Of a stretch of 64,000 nt of DNA, positions 24,850 through 32,642 are shown one piece after another. Within the stretch, counting starts at the first letter, position 1. Each line of letters opens with the position of its first letter. The position numbers were made by a program, and so were the translations under genes. Source of the stretch: Methylobacterium tardum (lineage in GTDB: Bacteria; Pseudomonadota; Alphaproteobacteria; Rhizobiales; Beijerinckiaceae); the NCBI RefSeq assembly GCF_023546765.1, contig NZ_CP097484.1:4595501-4659500 (forward strand), written 5' to 3'. The notes beneath the pieces are model-generated. The model did not search any database, was not told the origin of the DNA, and saw only the letters and a program-made list of their open reading frames with translations.

Positions 24850-24969
24850 ATGGCAGCTAGCGAAATCAGGCTTTGGCCGAGAAAATGCATAATACTTTTG
24901 GCCGCTGCAACTTTTGTTAGTGCTCAACCCCAAGTTGTTGAGGCACAAGGAGTCTGGCCGGAGACATGA
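24850..24969 (+). CDS. 39-aa signal-peptide-like small protein
   Basis: MAASEIRLWPRK then the hydrophobic run CIILLAAATFVSA followed by QPQVVEAQGVWPET. It looks like a Sec signal with a 16-residue secreted part. Its TGA overlaps the ATG of the next small gene (ATGA), which argues that both are translated. Confidence 0.45.
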   Translation: MAASEIRLWPRKCIILLAAATFVSAQPQVVEAQGVWPET

Positions 24970-25100
24970 CCATGCCGGATGAGGTCGCTGCTGCTGATGC
25001 TATCGACACCGTCCCGGACGAGCAGTCACTGCTGCTCCTATTTGGGCTAGTGAGTATCGAGTTCGTAGCCCTGCTCGGCTTGCTGGTCTGGATGAGGTGA
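24966..25100 (+). CDS. 44-aa single-span membrane peptide
   Basis: Start overlapping the previous stop. An acidic N-terminus (MTMPDEVAAADAIDTVPDE) is followed by SLLLLFGLVSIEFVALLGLL and WMR. A small membrane protein coupled to the exported peptide upstream. Function unknown. Confidence 0.45.
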   Translation: MTMPDEVAAADAIDTVPDEQSLLLLFGLVSIEFVALLGLLVWMR

Positions 25101-25156
25101 TCGGGGCGGCAGAGGCGGATCAGGCTCGCCAGCTGCCCCGAAGGTGCTCTCTCGGC

Positions 25157-25525
25157 TCAGTGCAATCGCAGAACCTGTAGCGCCTCTCGCACCATCCGCA
25201 TCGCGCACGGCTTGCTGATGAAGTGAGCCTCCTCTGGCAGCAACGCAGCTTCGTGAGGTTCGCAACCAGAGCAGACGATGATGCGGGTCTCAGGCCAACG
25301 CGCACGGACGGTATGCGCCAAGTCGCAGCCGTCCATCACGCCGGGCATGTTGACGTCGGTGTAGAGCAGGGCGACGCCTTCATGCGCCTCAAGATGCTGA
25401 AGCGCGCCGTGAGCATGCTCAGCCTCAAGCACCTCGAACCCGAGGGCAGATAGCATGTCAGCTGCGGCCCTGCGGACGATCTCTTCATCTTCGGCGAGAA
25501 CAGCGAGGCGGCGTGATCCTGACAT
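25157..25525 (-). CDS. Single-domain response regulator (CheY-like receiver)
   Basis: 122 aa, receiver domain only. LAVLAEDEEIVRRAAADML gives the acidic pair at the start, LLYTDVNMPGVMDGCDLA the phosphoryl-accepting Asp (about residue 57), IIVCSGCEP the Thr/Ser position and HFISKP the Lys-Pro. No output domain or histidine kinase is nearby, so it must take phosphate from a chromosomal kinase. Single-domain regulators of this type are common in Methylobacterium. Confidence 0.9.
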   Translation of the reverse strand: MSGSRRLAVLAEDEEIVRRAAADMLSALGFEVLEAEHAHGALQHLEAHEGVALLYTDVNMPGVMDGCDLAHTVRARWPETRIIVCSGCEPHEAALLPEEAHFISKPCAMRMVREALQVLRLH

Positions 25526-25640
25526 GCATCAGAAAATGCGCACTTCCGTCGCGCGTTTCAGCTTGGCTGTAAATTCTTGACTCTGCAGGAGGGGTCTGCC
25601 GCGTGCCGACCATTTGAAGGCGTATTGCGTTCAAGGTTGG

Positions 25641-25862
25641 ATGGCTGTGTTCCACCTCGAATGCTCCATCCATCGGAAGTGCGCTAGCGGTATCTCAGTG
25701 GTCAGCGAGCAGATCATCGCCCCGACGGAGGTCGATGCGATAGCTGACGCCGACACTTGGTTCACTCGGGTGCTCGCCGGCCGATCAGGGATCGCGACCC
25801 TGAGAGACGATACTGGCCGGATACTCTGGACCAAGCGGCGAACGGAACACGTCACGGCATAG
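25641..25862 (+). CDS. Small hypothetical protein
   Basis: 73 aa from the ATG at 25641 (a TTG at 25614 is in frame). MAVFHLECSIHRKCASG leads to VVSEQIIAPTEVDAIADADT and a final RDDTGRILWTKR. The last part resembles the end of DUF6894-like proteins (VRDE.G..V), but the similarity is weak. Confidence 0.5.
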   Translation: MAVFHLECSIHRKCASGISVVSEQIIAPTEVDAIADADTWFTRVLAGRSGIATLRDDTGRILWTKRRTEHVTA

Positions 25863-26071
25863 TGGTCGCGCCTACGCGATGGTGGCCCCCAGCGGGCAGG
25901 CGTGACGAGGGCTGGAAATGGCGCAAGCGCAATCAGCCGCGGTTTCGGGTTTCTCGCATTTTCTTGTTGACCCGTTACAGGACCGGCACGCTGCCGATTG
26001 ACTCACTGATCCGTAACTTGTCCCCCTGACGATCAGGGCGATATGATCCCTCCATGGGCACCGTCGCCGAA

Positions 26072-26383
26072 ATGAGCACCGGCAGATCATCTGGGCCGTG
26101 GAAAATCGTGGTGCATTTCGAACGCCGCGAGGGCGGCGGCCTGCGCGCTTGGTGCGATGAGATCCCCGGGTTCGTGCTTTCTCACGCGGACGTCGAGGCT
26201 GTCCTGTCGGACGTCCAGCCGGCGCTTGAGGGGTTGCTGACCTATCAGCTCGGTCAGCGGATCATCACGACACCGTTGGCCGACATACGCGCCGAACTTG
26301 AGCGCGTGGGCGTCATCGACTCCGTCACACCGGGCTTCATCCCTGAGCAAGTTGAATACGTCGCGCAGCGAGTAGCGGCGTAG
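26072..26383 (+). CDS. HicB/DUF1902-like putative antitoxin
   Basis: 103 aa (a start at 26054 is also open). WKIVVHFERREGGGLRAWCD and EIPGFVLSHADVEAVLSDVQ form the small beta-alpha HicB-type domain with the DxPGF signature. The C-terminal part (PLADIRAELERVGVID) may be the dimerising or DNA-binding region. It ends 3 bp before the next gene, consistent with a toxin-antitoxin pair in antitoxin-first order. Confidence 0.6.
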   Translation: MSTGRSSGPWKIVVHFERREGGGLRAWCDEIPGFVLSHADVEAVLSDVQPALEGLLTYQLGQRIITTPLADIRAELERVGVIDSVTPGFIPEQVEYVAQRVAA

Positions 26384-26386
26384 TCC

Positions 26387-26620
26387 GTGCTCGTCAGGTT
26401 CCTGCCGCGACACCAGTGGGAGGAAAAGCTTCGGCGGCTTGGCTTTCGCCCCGCCGAAGGGCTGACGCACCTCAACACCGCGGAGTGGTGGATCGGCCCA
26501 CGCGGGCCGTTCACGATCCCTGTTGAGAAAGACGGCTCGTGCGATTTTTGGCGCATTCAGCGACTGTGCGGCTGGCACCAGATCGCCTTGGCTGATTTCG
26601 ACTGGGACGACGACCTCTAA
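26387..26620 (+). CDS. Small protein, candidate HicA-like toxin
   Basis: 77 aa. EKLRRLGFRPAEGLTHLNTA then EWWIGPRGPFTIPVEKDG and DFWRIQRLCGW parallel the layout of HicA (LxxxGF...H...P..FTVP....I..ILRQ). The usual GSHH motif is not present; only one His (LTHLN) fits. It is tightly coupled to the HicB-like gene. A HicA function is an inference. Confidence 0.4.
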   Translation: MLVRFLPRHQWEEKLRRLGFRPAEGLTHLNTAEWWIGPRGPFTIPVEKDGSCDFWRIQRLCGWHQIALADFDWDDDL

Positions 26621-26668
26621 TCTTCCTAACCCCCGTCCCCAGCACCTCCTCCACGAGGCGGAGGAACC

Positions 26669-26744
26669 TGGTGGGCCCGGCAGGACTCGAACCTGCAACC
26701 AGACCGTTATGAGCGGCCGGTTCTAACCATTGAGCTACAGCCCC
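26669..26744 (-). tRNA. tRNA with anticodon CAT (Met or Ile2), slightly degenerate
   Basis: The minus strand folds as a cloverleaf: T arm GCAGG TTCGAGT CCTGC, anticodon stem GGCCG/CGGTC with loop CTCATAA (anticodon CAT), D loop AATGGTTA and encoded CCA. The acceptor stem (GGGGCTG with CGGGCCC) has one mismatch and one wobble, and the D stem one mismatch. The extra wear and the island location suggest a carried tRNA, not an essential chromosomal copy. It is not at an island end. Confidence 0.85.
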
Positions 26745-26781
26745 CCCGAAGGACGGAAACATTGCGCCTCAGAGGCGGCAC

Positions 26782-27021
26782 TCAGCTGCCATCCTCGATA
26801 ATCGCCTCACCGAGCCAATTGACGACGGCCAGAAGCGTATCAAACCGGTGCGCTTCCTGCGTGAACGGCGATGGTAGGGGCGGAGCGGCGCTCAGCAGCT
26901 CCGCATACCAACCTCGAACGAAGCCGCTCTCAGCTTCCTCGCGCACTACACTGCCAACGATGGCCGCACCAAGAAGCAGATCGTAGCTGCCGGGTGCCAA
27001 GCGGTGCAGAGTGTAGGGCAT
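26782..27021 (-). CDS. Small hypothetical protein
   Basis: 79 aa. MPYTLHRLAPGSYDLLLGAA is followed by WYAELL, PSPFTQEAHRFDTLLAVVNW and LGEA. This looks like the small soluble family with an RLxPGSYDVLL start that I recall from Methylobacterium; role unknown. No signal peptide. Confidence 0.6.
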   Translation of the reverse strand: MPYTLHRLAPGSYDLLLGAAIVGSVVREEAESGFVRGWYAELLSAAPPLPSPFTQEAHRFDTLLAVVNWLGEAIIEDGS

Positions 27022-27095
27022 CGGAGTTTTTGCGAGAGTAGTGGCCAGTGCAGGACCGCCCCGCCCTCAGTGCCATTCCTACGACGTAGAGATGG

Positions 27096-27260
27096 CTACC
27101 AGCCTTCGACGAAAACAATAGCCACTACTGTGATCGCGATAAGGGCAGCTCCGCAAACGATGAGCGGCGCATTCTCGATGCCAATCGTATCGAGTACAAC
27201 CACCGCCACGAAGGCCACGAAGAGGCCGCCAAGCCCCGTCGCAAGCCTGGGTCTGCTCAC
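27096..27260 (-). CDS. 54-aa two-span membrane protein
   Basis: GTG start overlapping the stop of a 15-codon leader (GTGA). LGGLFVAFVAVVVLDTIGI and APLIVCGAALIAITVVAIVF are two membrane spans. The overlap with a leader carrying a strong Shine-Dalgarno supports expression by translational coupling. Function unknown. Confidence 0.55.
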   Translation of the reverse strand: MSRPRLATGLGGLFVAFVAVVVLDTIGIENAPLIVCGAALIAITVVAIVFVEGW

Positions 27261-27304
27261 CTCAGAGAACCCTTCGCCTTCAGGTGCTCGGCAAGGAGCT
27301 TCAC
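27257..27304 (-). CDS. 15-aa leader peptide coupled to the membrane protein
   Basis: GTG start at 27304 with a perfect AGGAGG six bases upstream. The peptide reads MKLLAEHLKAKGSLR, and its TGA overlaps the next GTG. A related string (EHLLAKGCLK then TGA overlapping ATG) precedes the gene at 37498, but there without a visible start codon. Either a leader or the surviving end of a longer gene. Confidence 0.5.
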   Translation of the reverse strand: MKLLAEHLKAKGSLR

Positions 27305-27490
27305 GGGCAGCCTCCTGGCAGGCAGCCGTAGGGACCGGCTAAGCCACAATCAGAGTGCCCACAATCGCTGGTCGGATCAACGCCAGCGGAGTCGCGGCTA
27401 CGGCGCGGCCGTGAGTGTGCGAGCCGGGCGAGCCGTGATGATAGGGCCGCCCGGCCGGTGCCCAATTAGGTGCGCGTGATAGCCAAGCCG

Positions 27491-30178
27491 CTACCAAAAA
27501 TGCATCAGCATCTCTAAGAGCTTATTCGCCGAACCTACAGCTTCGGGATGTTTTTCTGCATACTGAACAATCTTCTTTTCTGCAGATAGAGCGGCCGCTC
27601 TTGCCTTTGGAGATGCGACATAAGTTTGAAATGAATTATTTCTATCCGTGCTGACCGGAACATTCGGGCTACCTGCTCCAAGGATGGATGTCATCGATGG
27701 ATGAGGTGTGCTTGTTGAACTGACAACGTTGGTTGGACTGCTGGTCGCAGTTTGAGCTGTACCGGCTACACCAGTGGCCGAGGGATGGATGGAATTTGCC
27801 GGATTAGAAGCCGACGTGCCCTGGGTGTTCGTCACACTGCTGGCTGTGTTGCTTGAACTGGTCGTAGTTGCAGTTACAGGCGGAGTACTGCTCGGCACGC
27901 TAGAGATGCCGGCCGGGCTGACCGCGCCGGCGGCGGCTTGTGGCACCATACCTGCTGTGTTTGCGGGATCTGTGGCCACCCCACTCGAGCTGCTGGCGGG
28001 GCTGACCGTAGAAGGAGCCGGCGAGTTTGACGGGTTAGCCGTGACCGTTGGGGCGGATGCCACATGAGGCATCGTGCTCGACGGGTCGGAAGCCGAATTG
28101 GTCGGATTAGTGGTCGCGGCGGATGATCCGCCGGTCGATGATCCAGTCGAGCCCGCGATGTTTGCAGGAGGCGAACTGGGGGAACTGGCTGAGGTGCCAC
28201 TTGAACTGCTTGGCACCGTGGAGCCCGCCGTCGAGCCCGCTGTGCTCGAACTCGCGGCCGCAGTGTTGGCCATGCCGTTCGAGGGAGCGGCCGAGCCGTT
28301 GGCCGGGTTGCTCATCGAACTGGAGGCGGCGGGCTGCGCGGTGCCTGTCGAGTTTACGGTCGCAGGATGAGCCACGCTGGTCGCACTCGTGGAGGTCCCG
28401 GTCGTGCTGGTGATCGGCTCAGCCGTGCGGGAGGTGGCGCCTGCTGCGCTCGCTGTACTGGTGGTTGGCGGATGGACTGTGCTCGTTGTGCTGGCGACCG
28501 AGCCCGTCCCGCTGGTCGTGCCAGAGGACGTTCCGGACGAGCCGCTGGTCACTGGATGAGCGGTGCTGGCCGCGCTCGCGGCTGAGCCGGCTGTGCTCGT
28601 CGGGCCCGCGGCCGTTCCAGTTGCGCCGGTCGAGGCTGCGGTTGCCGGATGGACGCCGCTCGTTGTCCCACTCGTCGAGTTGCCCGAGCTGGTGCTTGTC
28701 CCGGTCGTGCTTGTGGCCGCTGCGGCTGTGCTTGAGGTGGAGCCAGTGACGCTGGTCGAGCCTGCCGAAGTGGCGCCTGCGCCTGCCGAGTTGGTGGTCG
28801 TGCTCGTCGTACCTCCAGTCACGCCCGCAGTCGTTCCACTCGTGCTTGTCGAGGCTGCAGCTGCTGGATGGGATGTGCTCGCCGTACCTGCAGCCGAGCC
28901 GGTTGCCCCGGCGGCTGCTCCCGCCGCGCTGGTGGTTACCGGATGAGCGGTGCTTGTCGTGCTGGTCGTTGTGCCTGACGAGGTGCTCGCGCCCGTAGTC
29001 GTACTGGTGGTTGAGCCGGTAATGCCGGAGGTTCCGGTGGTCGAGCCAGGTGTGCTCGTTGTGCCAGCGGTCGATCCAGTCGTCGCTGGATGGGACGTAC
29101 TCGCTGTTCCAGTCGTTGAGCTGCCTGTGCTGGTCGAACCTGATGTCGAGCCAGTGGCGTTGGTCGAGCCAGTAGCCGCGGTATGAGCCACGCTTGTGGT
29201 GCTGCCAGTCGGAGTAGTCGTGCTTGTTGAGCCTGTGTTGCCCGTAGAGTGGGCCGTGCTCGTCGAACTCGTTGGCGTTGTGGTCGAGCTGGTGGTTGCT
29301 GAATGAGCTGTGCTCGTCGTGCCGGTCGTCGAGCCAGCTGTACTCGTCGGCGACTTGGCCGTCGCTCCGTACAAGCCCGGATCATGTCCATCCGGGGCGG
29401 AAACCTTGCCCTGCGTTACAGCAACGGCGTTCGGATCTTTGGAGTAGGCACGGATGTAGTCGATATGCGACGTGATTGAGCTGCCGGAAGCACCATCTTG
29501 CGTTGCCAAATTGGCCATCAAGTACATCGGACTGTGCATGTCCGACGGCGTGGCCTGTGACCCGGTGAGTTGACCGTCAACGTAGAAGCTTAGCTTATCT
29601 GCCTGCCAATTCACACCGTAGGTATGGTAGCCCGACGGGTTTGTGGTCTCGCTATAGACTTGACGATTGGCCTGCCACGGCACGCCGGCTGGTTGCGGAT
29701 CCGTTGTGTGGATCGTGCTGTAGACGCCCTTGTCGTTGTTCCCGTAATGCTCAACGATATCGAGTTCCTGCCAACCACTCCCGCCAGCCGGAGCCGGTGT
29801 TTGCTTGTTCGGCTCCATCCAGAACGCATCCCACGAACCAGCTTGGTTCGAGAGGTCGGCACGCATTTCGAAGTAACCATAGGTCTGGGAGAAATTGCCT
29901 TCCGTGGTGATCAGGCCCGACTCCCAGCTTCCGGGGTATCCTGACGAGGTTCGATCAGGCACAGCCGTAATCGATAGCGCGCCGTTCTGGACGCTGAACG
30001 GGTCGTAGCCGGAGGCCGGGTCGACGAAGGAGGACTTGCCGAAGCCGATGTCGGAATTGGCGTCAAAGCGCCACTCCGGGCGGATATCGGCATATGTAGT
30101 TCCGGCGCCGGTCTGTGAGATGCTGCGCGTATTGAACTCGTCGTCGAAGGTTAGCTTGTAACCCGTCAGATCGACCAT
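27491..30178 (-). CDS. GH16 glycoside hydrolase with a giant Ser/Thr/Gly/Ala tail
   Basis: 895 aa. Residues 1-260 are a GH16 domain: LTFDDEFNTRS start, YGYFEMRADL, and the catalytic motif WQELDIVEHYG (ExDxxE, about residues 137-147), then WQADKLSFYVDG and SPMYLMANLA. Such enzymes cut beta-1,3/1,4-glucans or succinoglycan-like exopolysaccharides. Residues 280-830 are low complexity, with units like TGTTSTAHSATT repeated irregularly. The final 60 residues (ARAAALSAEKKIVQYAEKHP) are helical. No N-terminal signal peptide is visible, so export, if any, uses another route. The tail has no acidic Ca-binding RTX repeats. Confidence 0.85.
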   Translation of the reverse strand: MVDLTGYKLTFDDEFNTRSISQTGAGTTYADIRPEWRFDANSDIGFGKSSFVDPASGYDPFSVQNGALSITAVPDRTSSGYPGSWESGLITTEGNFSQTYGYFEMRADLSNQAGSWDAFWMEPNKQTPAPAGGSGWQELDIVEHYGNNDKGVYSTIHTTDPQPAGVPWQANRQVYSETTNPSGYHTYGVNWQADKLSFYVDGQLTGSQATPSDMHSPMYLMANLATQDGASGSSITSHIDYIRAYSKDPNAVAVTQGKVSAPDGHDPGLYGATAKSPTSTAGSTTGTTSTAHSATTSSTTTPTSSTSTAHSTGNTGSTSTTTPTGSTTSVAHTAATGSTNATGSTSGSTSTGSSTTGTASTSHPATTGSTAGTTSTPGSTTGTSGITGSTTSTTTGASTSSGTTTSTTSTAHPVTTSAAGAAAGATGSAAGTASTSHPAAAASTSTSGTTAGVTGGTTSTTTNSAGAGATSAGSTSVTGSTSSTAAAATSTTGTSTSSGNSTSGTTSGVHPATAASTGATGTAAGPTSTAGSAASAASTAHPVTSGSSGTSSGTTSGTGSVASTTSTVHPPTTSTASAAGATSRTAEPITSTTGTSTSATSVAHPATVNSTGTAQPAASSSMSNPANGSAAPSNGMANTAAASSSTAGSTAGSTVPSSSSGTSASSPSSPPANIAGSTGSSTGGSSAATTNPTNSASDPSSTMPHVASAPTVTANPSNSPAPSTVSPASSSSGVATDPANTAGMVPQAAAGAVSPAGISSVPSSTPPVTATTTSSSNTASSVTNTQGTSASNPANSIHPSATGVAGTAQTATSSPTNVVSSTSTPHPSMTSILGAGSPNVPVSTDRNNSFQTYVASPKARAAALSAEKKIVQYAEKHPEAVGSANKLLEMLMHFW

Positions 30179-30510
30179 GAATGTATTCCCCAGCCCAAGG
30201 GCAAGATGCGGTGATTTTGCCGCGTTATAAGATATCTTGCCTGTGTCGTTCAGCCTGTCGAATGCGATAGGCCGGCGTATTAGATGTGTTTTCCTATTAT
30301 TAACACTGCGGAAACCCTACTTAGGTAGTTGTGTTACTGTCAAGCTTCTGCTTCTAGGCCGCCGATGCGTGCGAATGCCGCGCCGAGCCTGGCTGATCAC
30401 ACGCGGGCAGGGCCGCTGCTGTTCATCACGGCTGGGGTTCTGAGTACGCCACGCACCACGCGGACTGATGCGACATGGACGGGACAGGGGTGCCGCCATA
30501 GCTCTCCGCC
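30179..30510. other. Upstream region of the GH16 gene; no gene seen
   Basis: 330 bp. The part next to the GH16 start (30180-30330) is AT-richer and probably holds its promoter; I cannot assign -35/-10 boxes with confidence. No ORF, hairpin or repeat stands out. Confidence 0.4.
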
Positions 30511-30615
30511 ATGGCCAAAGAGATCCCCCGCGTCGGCGACCTGCACCGCAAGTCCGAGGTGTCGGACGATGAGATCGCGGCGGCCGCTGCCGCCTACATG
30601 GAGGGGCAGGACTAG
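30511..30615 (+). CDS. 34-aa hypothetical peptide
   Basis: MAKEIPRVGDLHRKSEVSDD then EIAAAAAAYMEGQD. Charged and helical, high-GC codon use like island genes. No ribosome-binding site stands out. Possible small gene. Confidence 0.35.
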   Translation: MAKEIPRVGDLHRKSEVSDDEIAAAAAAYMEGQD

Positions 30616-30795
30616 CCCGTCCCACGATGGGGCATTTTCATCATCTCAATTCTGATGCAGAAGCGGCGAGCGCGAGAGCATCTTTGGAACGAAATGCACC
30701 TGACGCGCACTGGGTGTACCGGCAGCGGCCGACGCTTCGGGCGCAGCTGCAAAATGGTGTCCCGGGGGGCGCCATAGCTCCAGGGACGGAATTTG

Positions 30796-31515
30796 ATGCG
30801 TTGGCAAGTGATCAAGCGCTTCAGCGCAGGTCTGATCGCAGTAGGTATGACACCAGCCTATGCCGACGTGAAAGTCGAGGATGCTAAGATCACGGGCGGT
30901 TACCTGTGGGTTCTCGGGTACGCCGACGAGCCAAACAGTGAAATCACTCTCGACGGCAAATTTCCTCAGCGTACTGACGCCCGAGGCTATTTCGAATTTC
31001 GAGTGGTCTATCACCCAGCCACATGCATCGCGACGCTTCGGACACCCAAACAGTCGCACGACCTAGTGGTGAGCGGCTGCGGCCAGCTAGGGCCACAGGC
31101 TCCGGGGCTTGCAGGTCCGGCAGGGCCGCCCGGACCACGCGGCGAAGCAGGAGCGAGGGGTGAAGCAGGCCCAAAAGGTGAGGTTGGTGCGATGGGCCCG
31201 CCCGGTCCTTATGGAATGACCGGTCCCGTCGGTGCACAGGGCGAGCCTGGACCAGCAGGTCCCCAGGGGCCAGCCGGTATGGCCGGAGCAGTTGGCCCAG
31301 CCGGGCCGCCCGGACCACGAGGGCCCCAAGGGCCTCCTGGTCCGATAGGAAAGGTGGGGCCGCCCAGCACCTCACCCGCGGCAAAATCTCCGTCAGCGAC
31401 GAGTTCGGTGAACAAGCGGGCAACGGCGCGTTCGCGCTCCGAGCCGGAGGCTCCCCTCGCGGTTCCCGATGAGCCTGAGCCTGGGGCAGGAGCCGCGGTT
31501 GAGGATCGCTACTGA
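30796..31515 (+). CDS. Exported collagen-like protein
   Basis: 239 aa. The signal peptide ([19 protein letters not shown]) is followed by a small beta domain of about 70 residues ([20 protein letters not shown] ... [10 protein letters not shown]). Then come about 80 residues of Gly-x-y triplets with many Gly-Pro-x ([40 protein letters not shown]), and a Pro/Ser-rich basic tail. Bacterial collagen-like domains form triple helices, often as surface stalks. The beta domain may be the trimerising head. The start ATG follows GGGACGGA. Confidence 0.85.
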   Translation: MRWQVIKRFSAGLIAVGMTPAYADVKVEDAKITGGYLWVLGYADEPNSEITLDGKFPQRTDARGYFEFRVVYHPATCIATLRTPKQSHDLVVSGCGQLGPQAPGLAGPAGPPGPRGEAGARGEAGPKGEVGAMGPPGPYGMTGPVGAQGEPGPAGPQGPAGMAGAVGPAGPPGPRGPQGPPGPIGKVGPPSTSPAAKSPSATSSVNKRATARSRSEPEAPLAVPDEPEPGAGAAVEDRY

Positions 31516-31649
31516 ACAAACGGCGCAAGGCTGGCGCACACCCTGGCTCTCAGAGATTTCGAAGCCGCCTACTCTGACCGTGACGCCATGTACGCAATGG
31601 TCGCCGCCGGCGCCGCTCTGCTGCTGCCGAGCGCTCAACAGATGATGAG

Positions 31650-31853
31650 ATGAGCGACAATCCCGAGACCCTATACGAGCGCGCCGCGATCCAGCACATG
31701 ATGCGGCGGTTGGACGGCTTCGCGCGCGGGCTAGGCCTGGACGAGGCGGCCACGCGGCAGGTTGTCGAGAGCGTTGTCTTCGACATGCCGGAACAGGACG
31801 CTGGCGAGCGCTTGGTCGAGGCGCGCGCCCGCATGATCCTCGCGACGGTGTAG
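31650..31853 (+). CDS. 66-aa-family helical protein, copy 1
   Basis: 67 aa. MMRRLDGFARGLGLDEAATR and QVVESVVFDMPEQDAGERL match the two following family members at the same positions (LxxxLxxxAxxLGL...R.I...V..MP...D...A). First gene of a tight five-gene cluster. Predicted all-helical, soluble. No known family. Confidence 0.6.
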   Translation: MSDNPETLYERAAIQHMMRRLDGFARGLGLDEAATRQVVESVVFDMPEQDAGERLVEARARMILATV

Positions 31854-31857
31854 TGCC

Positions 31858-32058
31858 GTGAGCGATACGGCAGATCCCCGCCACGAGATCGTTGTCGCTC
31901 GGCTGATGCGGCAGCTCGACAGGTTCGCGCACGACCTCGGTGTCGGCGAGTTCGACGTCCGCCTGATCGCGCAGCGAGTGATCGCTGACATGCCGCTGAT
32001 GCCGGATGAGGACCGCTTGGCCAGAGCCCGCAACTGGCTGCTGGTCGCGTCGGCATAG
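31858..32058 (+). CDS. 66-aa-family helical protein, copy 2
   Basis: 66 aa from a GTG start 4 bp after the previous stop. LMRQLDRFAHDLGVGEFDVR, AQRVIADMPLMPDEDRL and ARNWLL align with copies 1 and 3; ARNWxL is shared with copy 3. Confidence 0.6.
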   Translation: MSDTADPRHEIVVARLMRQLDRFAHDLGVGEFDVRLIAQRVIADMPLMPDEDRLARARNWLLVASA

Positions 32059-32062
32059 CAGC

Positions 32063-32251
32063 ATGAGCAACGAAGCCGATCCGGTCCTTGAGGCCGTCGC
32101 AGCTCTCCGCGCGCTGGGCTACACCGTTGTGCCCGACGAGGATTTCGAACGCTGGCAAGTGGACGGCGGAGAGTGGATCACGCTCGGCGATTTGCTGGCG
32201 CTGGCCTTGCGACTCGGGCTCATGGACTCGACGACGACCAAGCTGCAGTAG
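32063..32251 (+). CDS. Small hypothetical protein within the paralogue cluster
   Basis: 62 aa. MSNEADPVLEAVAALRALGY then VVPDEDFERWQVDGGEWITL and LLALALRLGLMD. Not a member of the 66-aa family. It shares the MSN/MSD start style and is separated by 4 and 9 bp from its neighbours. Confidence 0.55.
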   Translation: MSNEADPVLEAVAALRALGYTVVPDEDFERWQVDGGEWITLGDLLALALRLGLMDSTTTKLQ

Positions 32252-32260
32252 GCCGCGACC

Positions 32261-32464
32261 ATGGCAGATGAAGAACGCGACCCTCCCGGCGAAGCCACCG
32301 TCGCCGGTCTGACGCGCCGCCTGCACGGCTATGCGCAGGGGCTGGGCCTTGATGACCGCGCGGTCCGCCGGATCGTGGAGGCTGTCATCGCCGCCATGCC
32401 GGATGCCGAAGACGTCGACCAGTTGGCGGTTGCCCGGAACTGGATGCTTCAAGCGGCGCGCTGA
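32261..32464 (+). CDS. 66-aa-family helical protein, copy 3
   Basis: 67 aa. LTRRLHGYAQGLGLDDRAVR, RIVEAVIAAMPDAEDVDQLA and VARNWMLQ give the same motif string as copies 1 and 2. The N-terminus (MADEERDPPGEATVAG) differs. Confidence 0.6.
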   Translation: MADEERDPPGEATVAGLTRRLHGYAQGLGLDDRAVRRIVEAVIAAMPDAEDVDQLAVARNWMLQAAR

Positions 32465-32466
32465 CC

Positions 32467-32583
32467 ATGCCCTCCGAACCGAAGGCCCCGGTCCGCGGCC
32501 GGCACCTCGAAGCTCTGCGCGCCTGCGCCGCCAACCCCGGCGCGCTGCGCCAGGACGGCTATCCAGCCTGTGAGCAAGCTTAA
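32467..32583 (+). CDS. 38-aa hypothetical peptide ending the cluster
   Basis: The ATG lies 2 bp after the preceding stop. Basic N-terminus MPSEPKAPVRGRHLEALRAC and a short tail ending CEQA. The tight spacing suggests co-translation. Confidence 0.4.
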   Translation: MPSEPKAPVRGRHLEALRACAANPGALRQDGYPACEQA

Positions 32584-32642
32584 CTGTTCGTTAACTATGC
32601 TCGTTAATTGATTGTAAAGGATTTCACGTCGGTCGAACGGAT

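Noticed and set aside
25157..25525. A two-component system on the island
   Set aside because: Only a receiver-domain protein is present; no histidine kinase or output-domain regulator is in the window.
26669..26744. The tRNA as the attachment site of the island
   Set aside because: It lies 11 kb inside the element, and the true ends are defined by the terL repeat.
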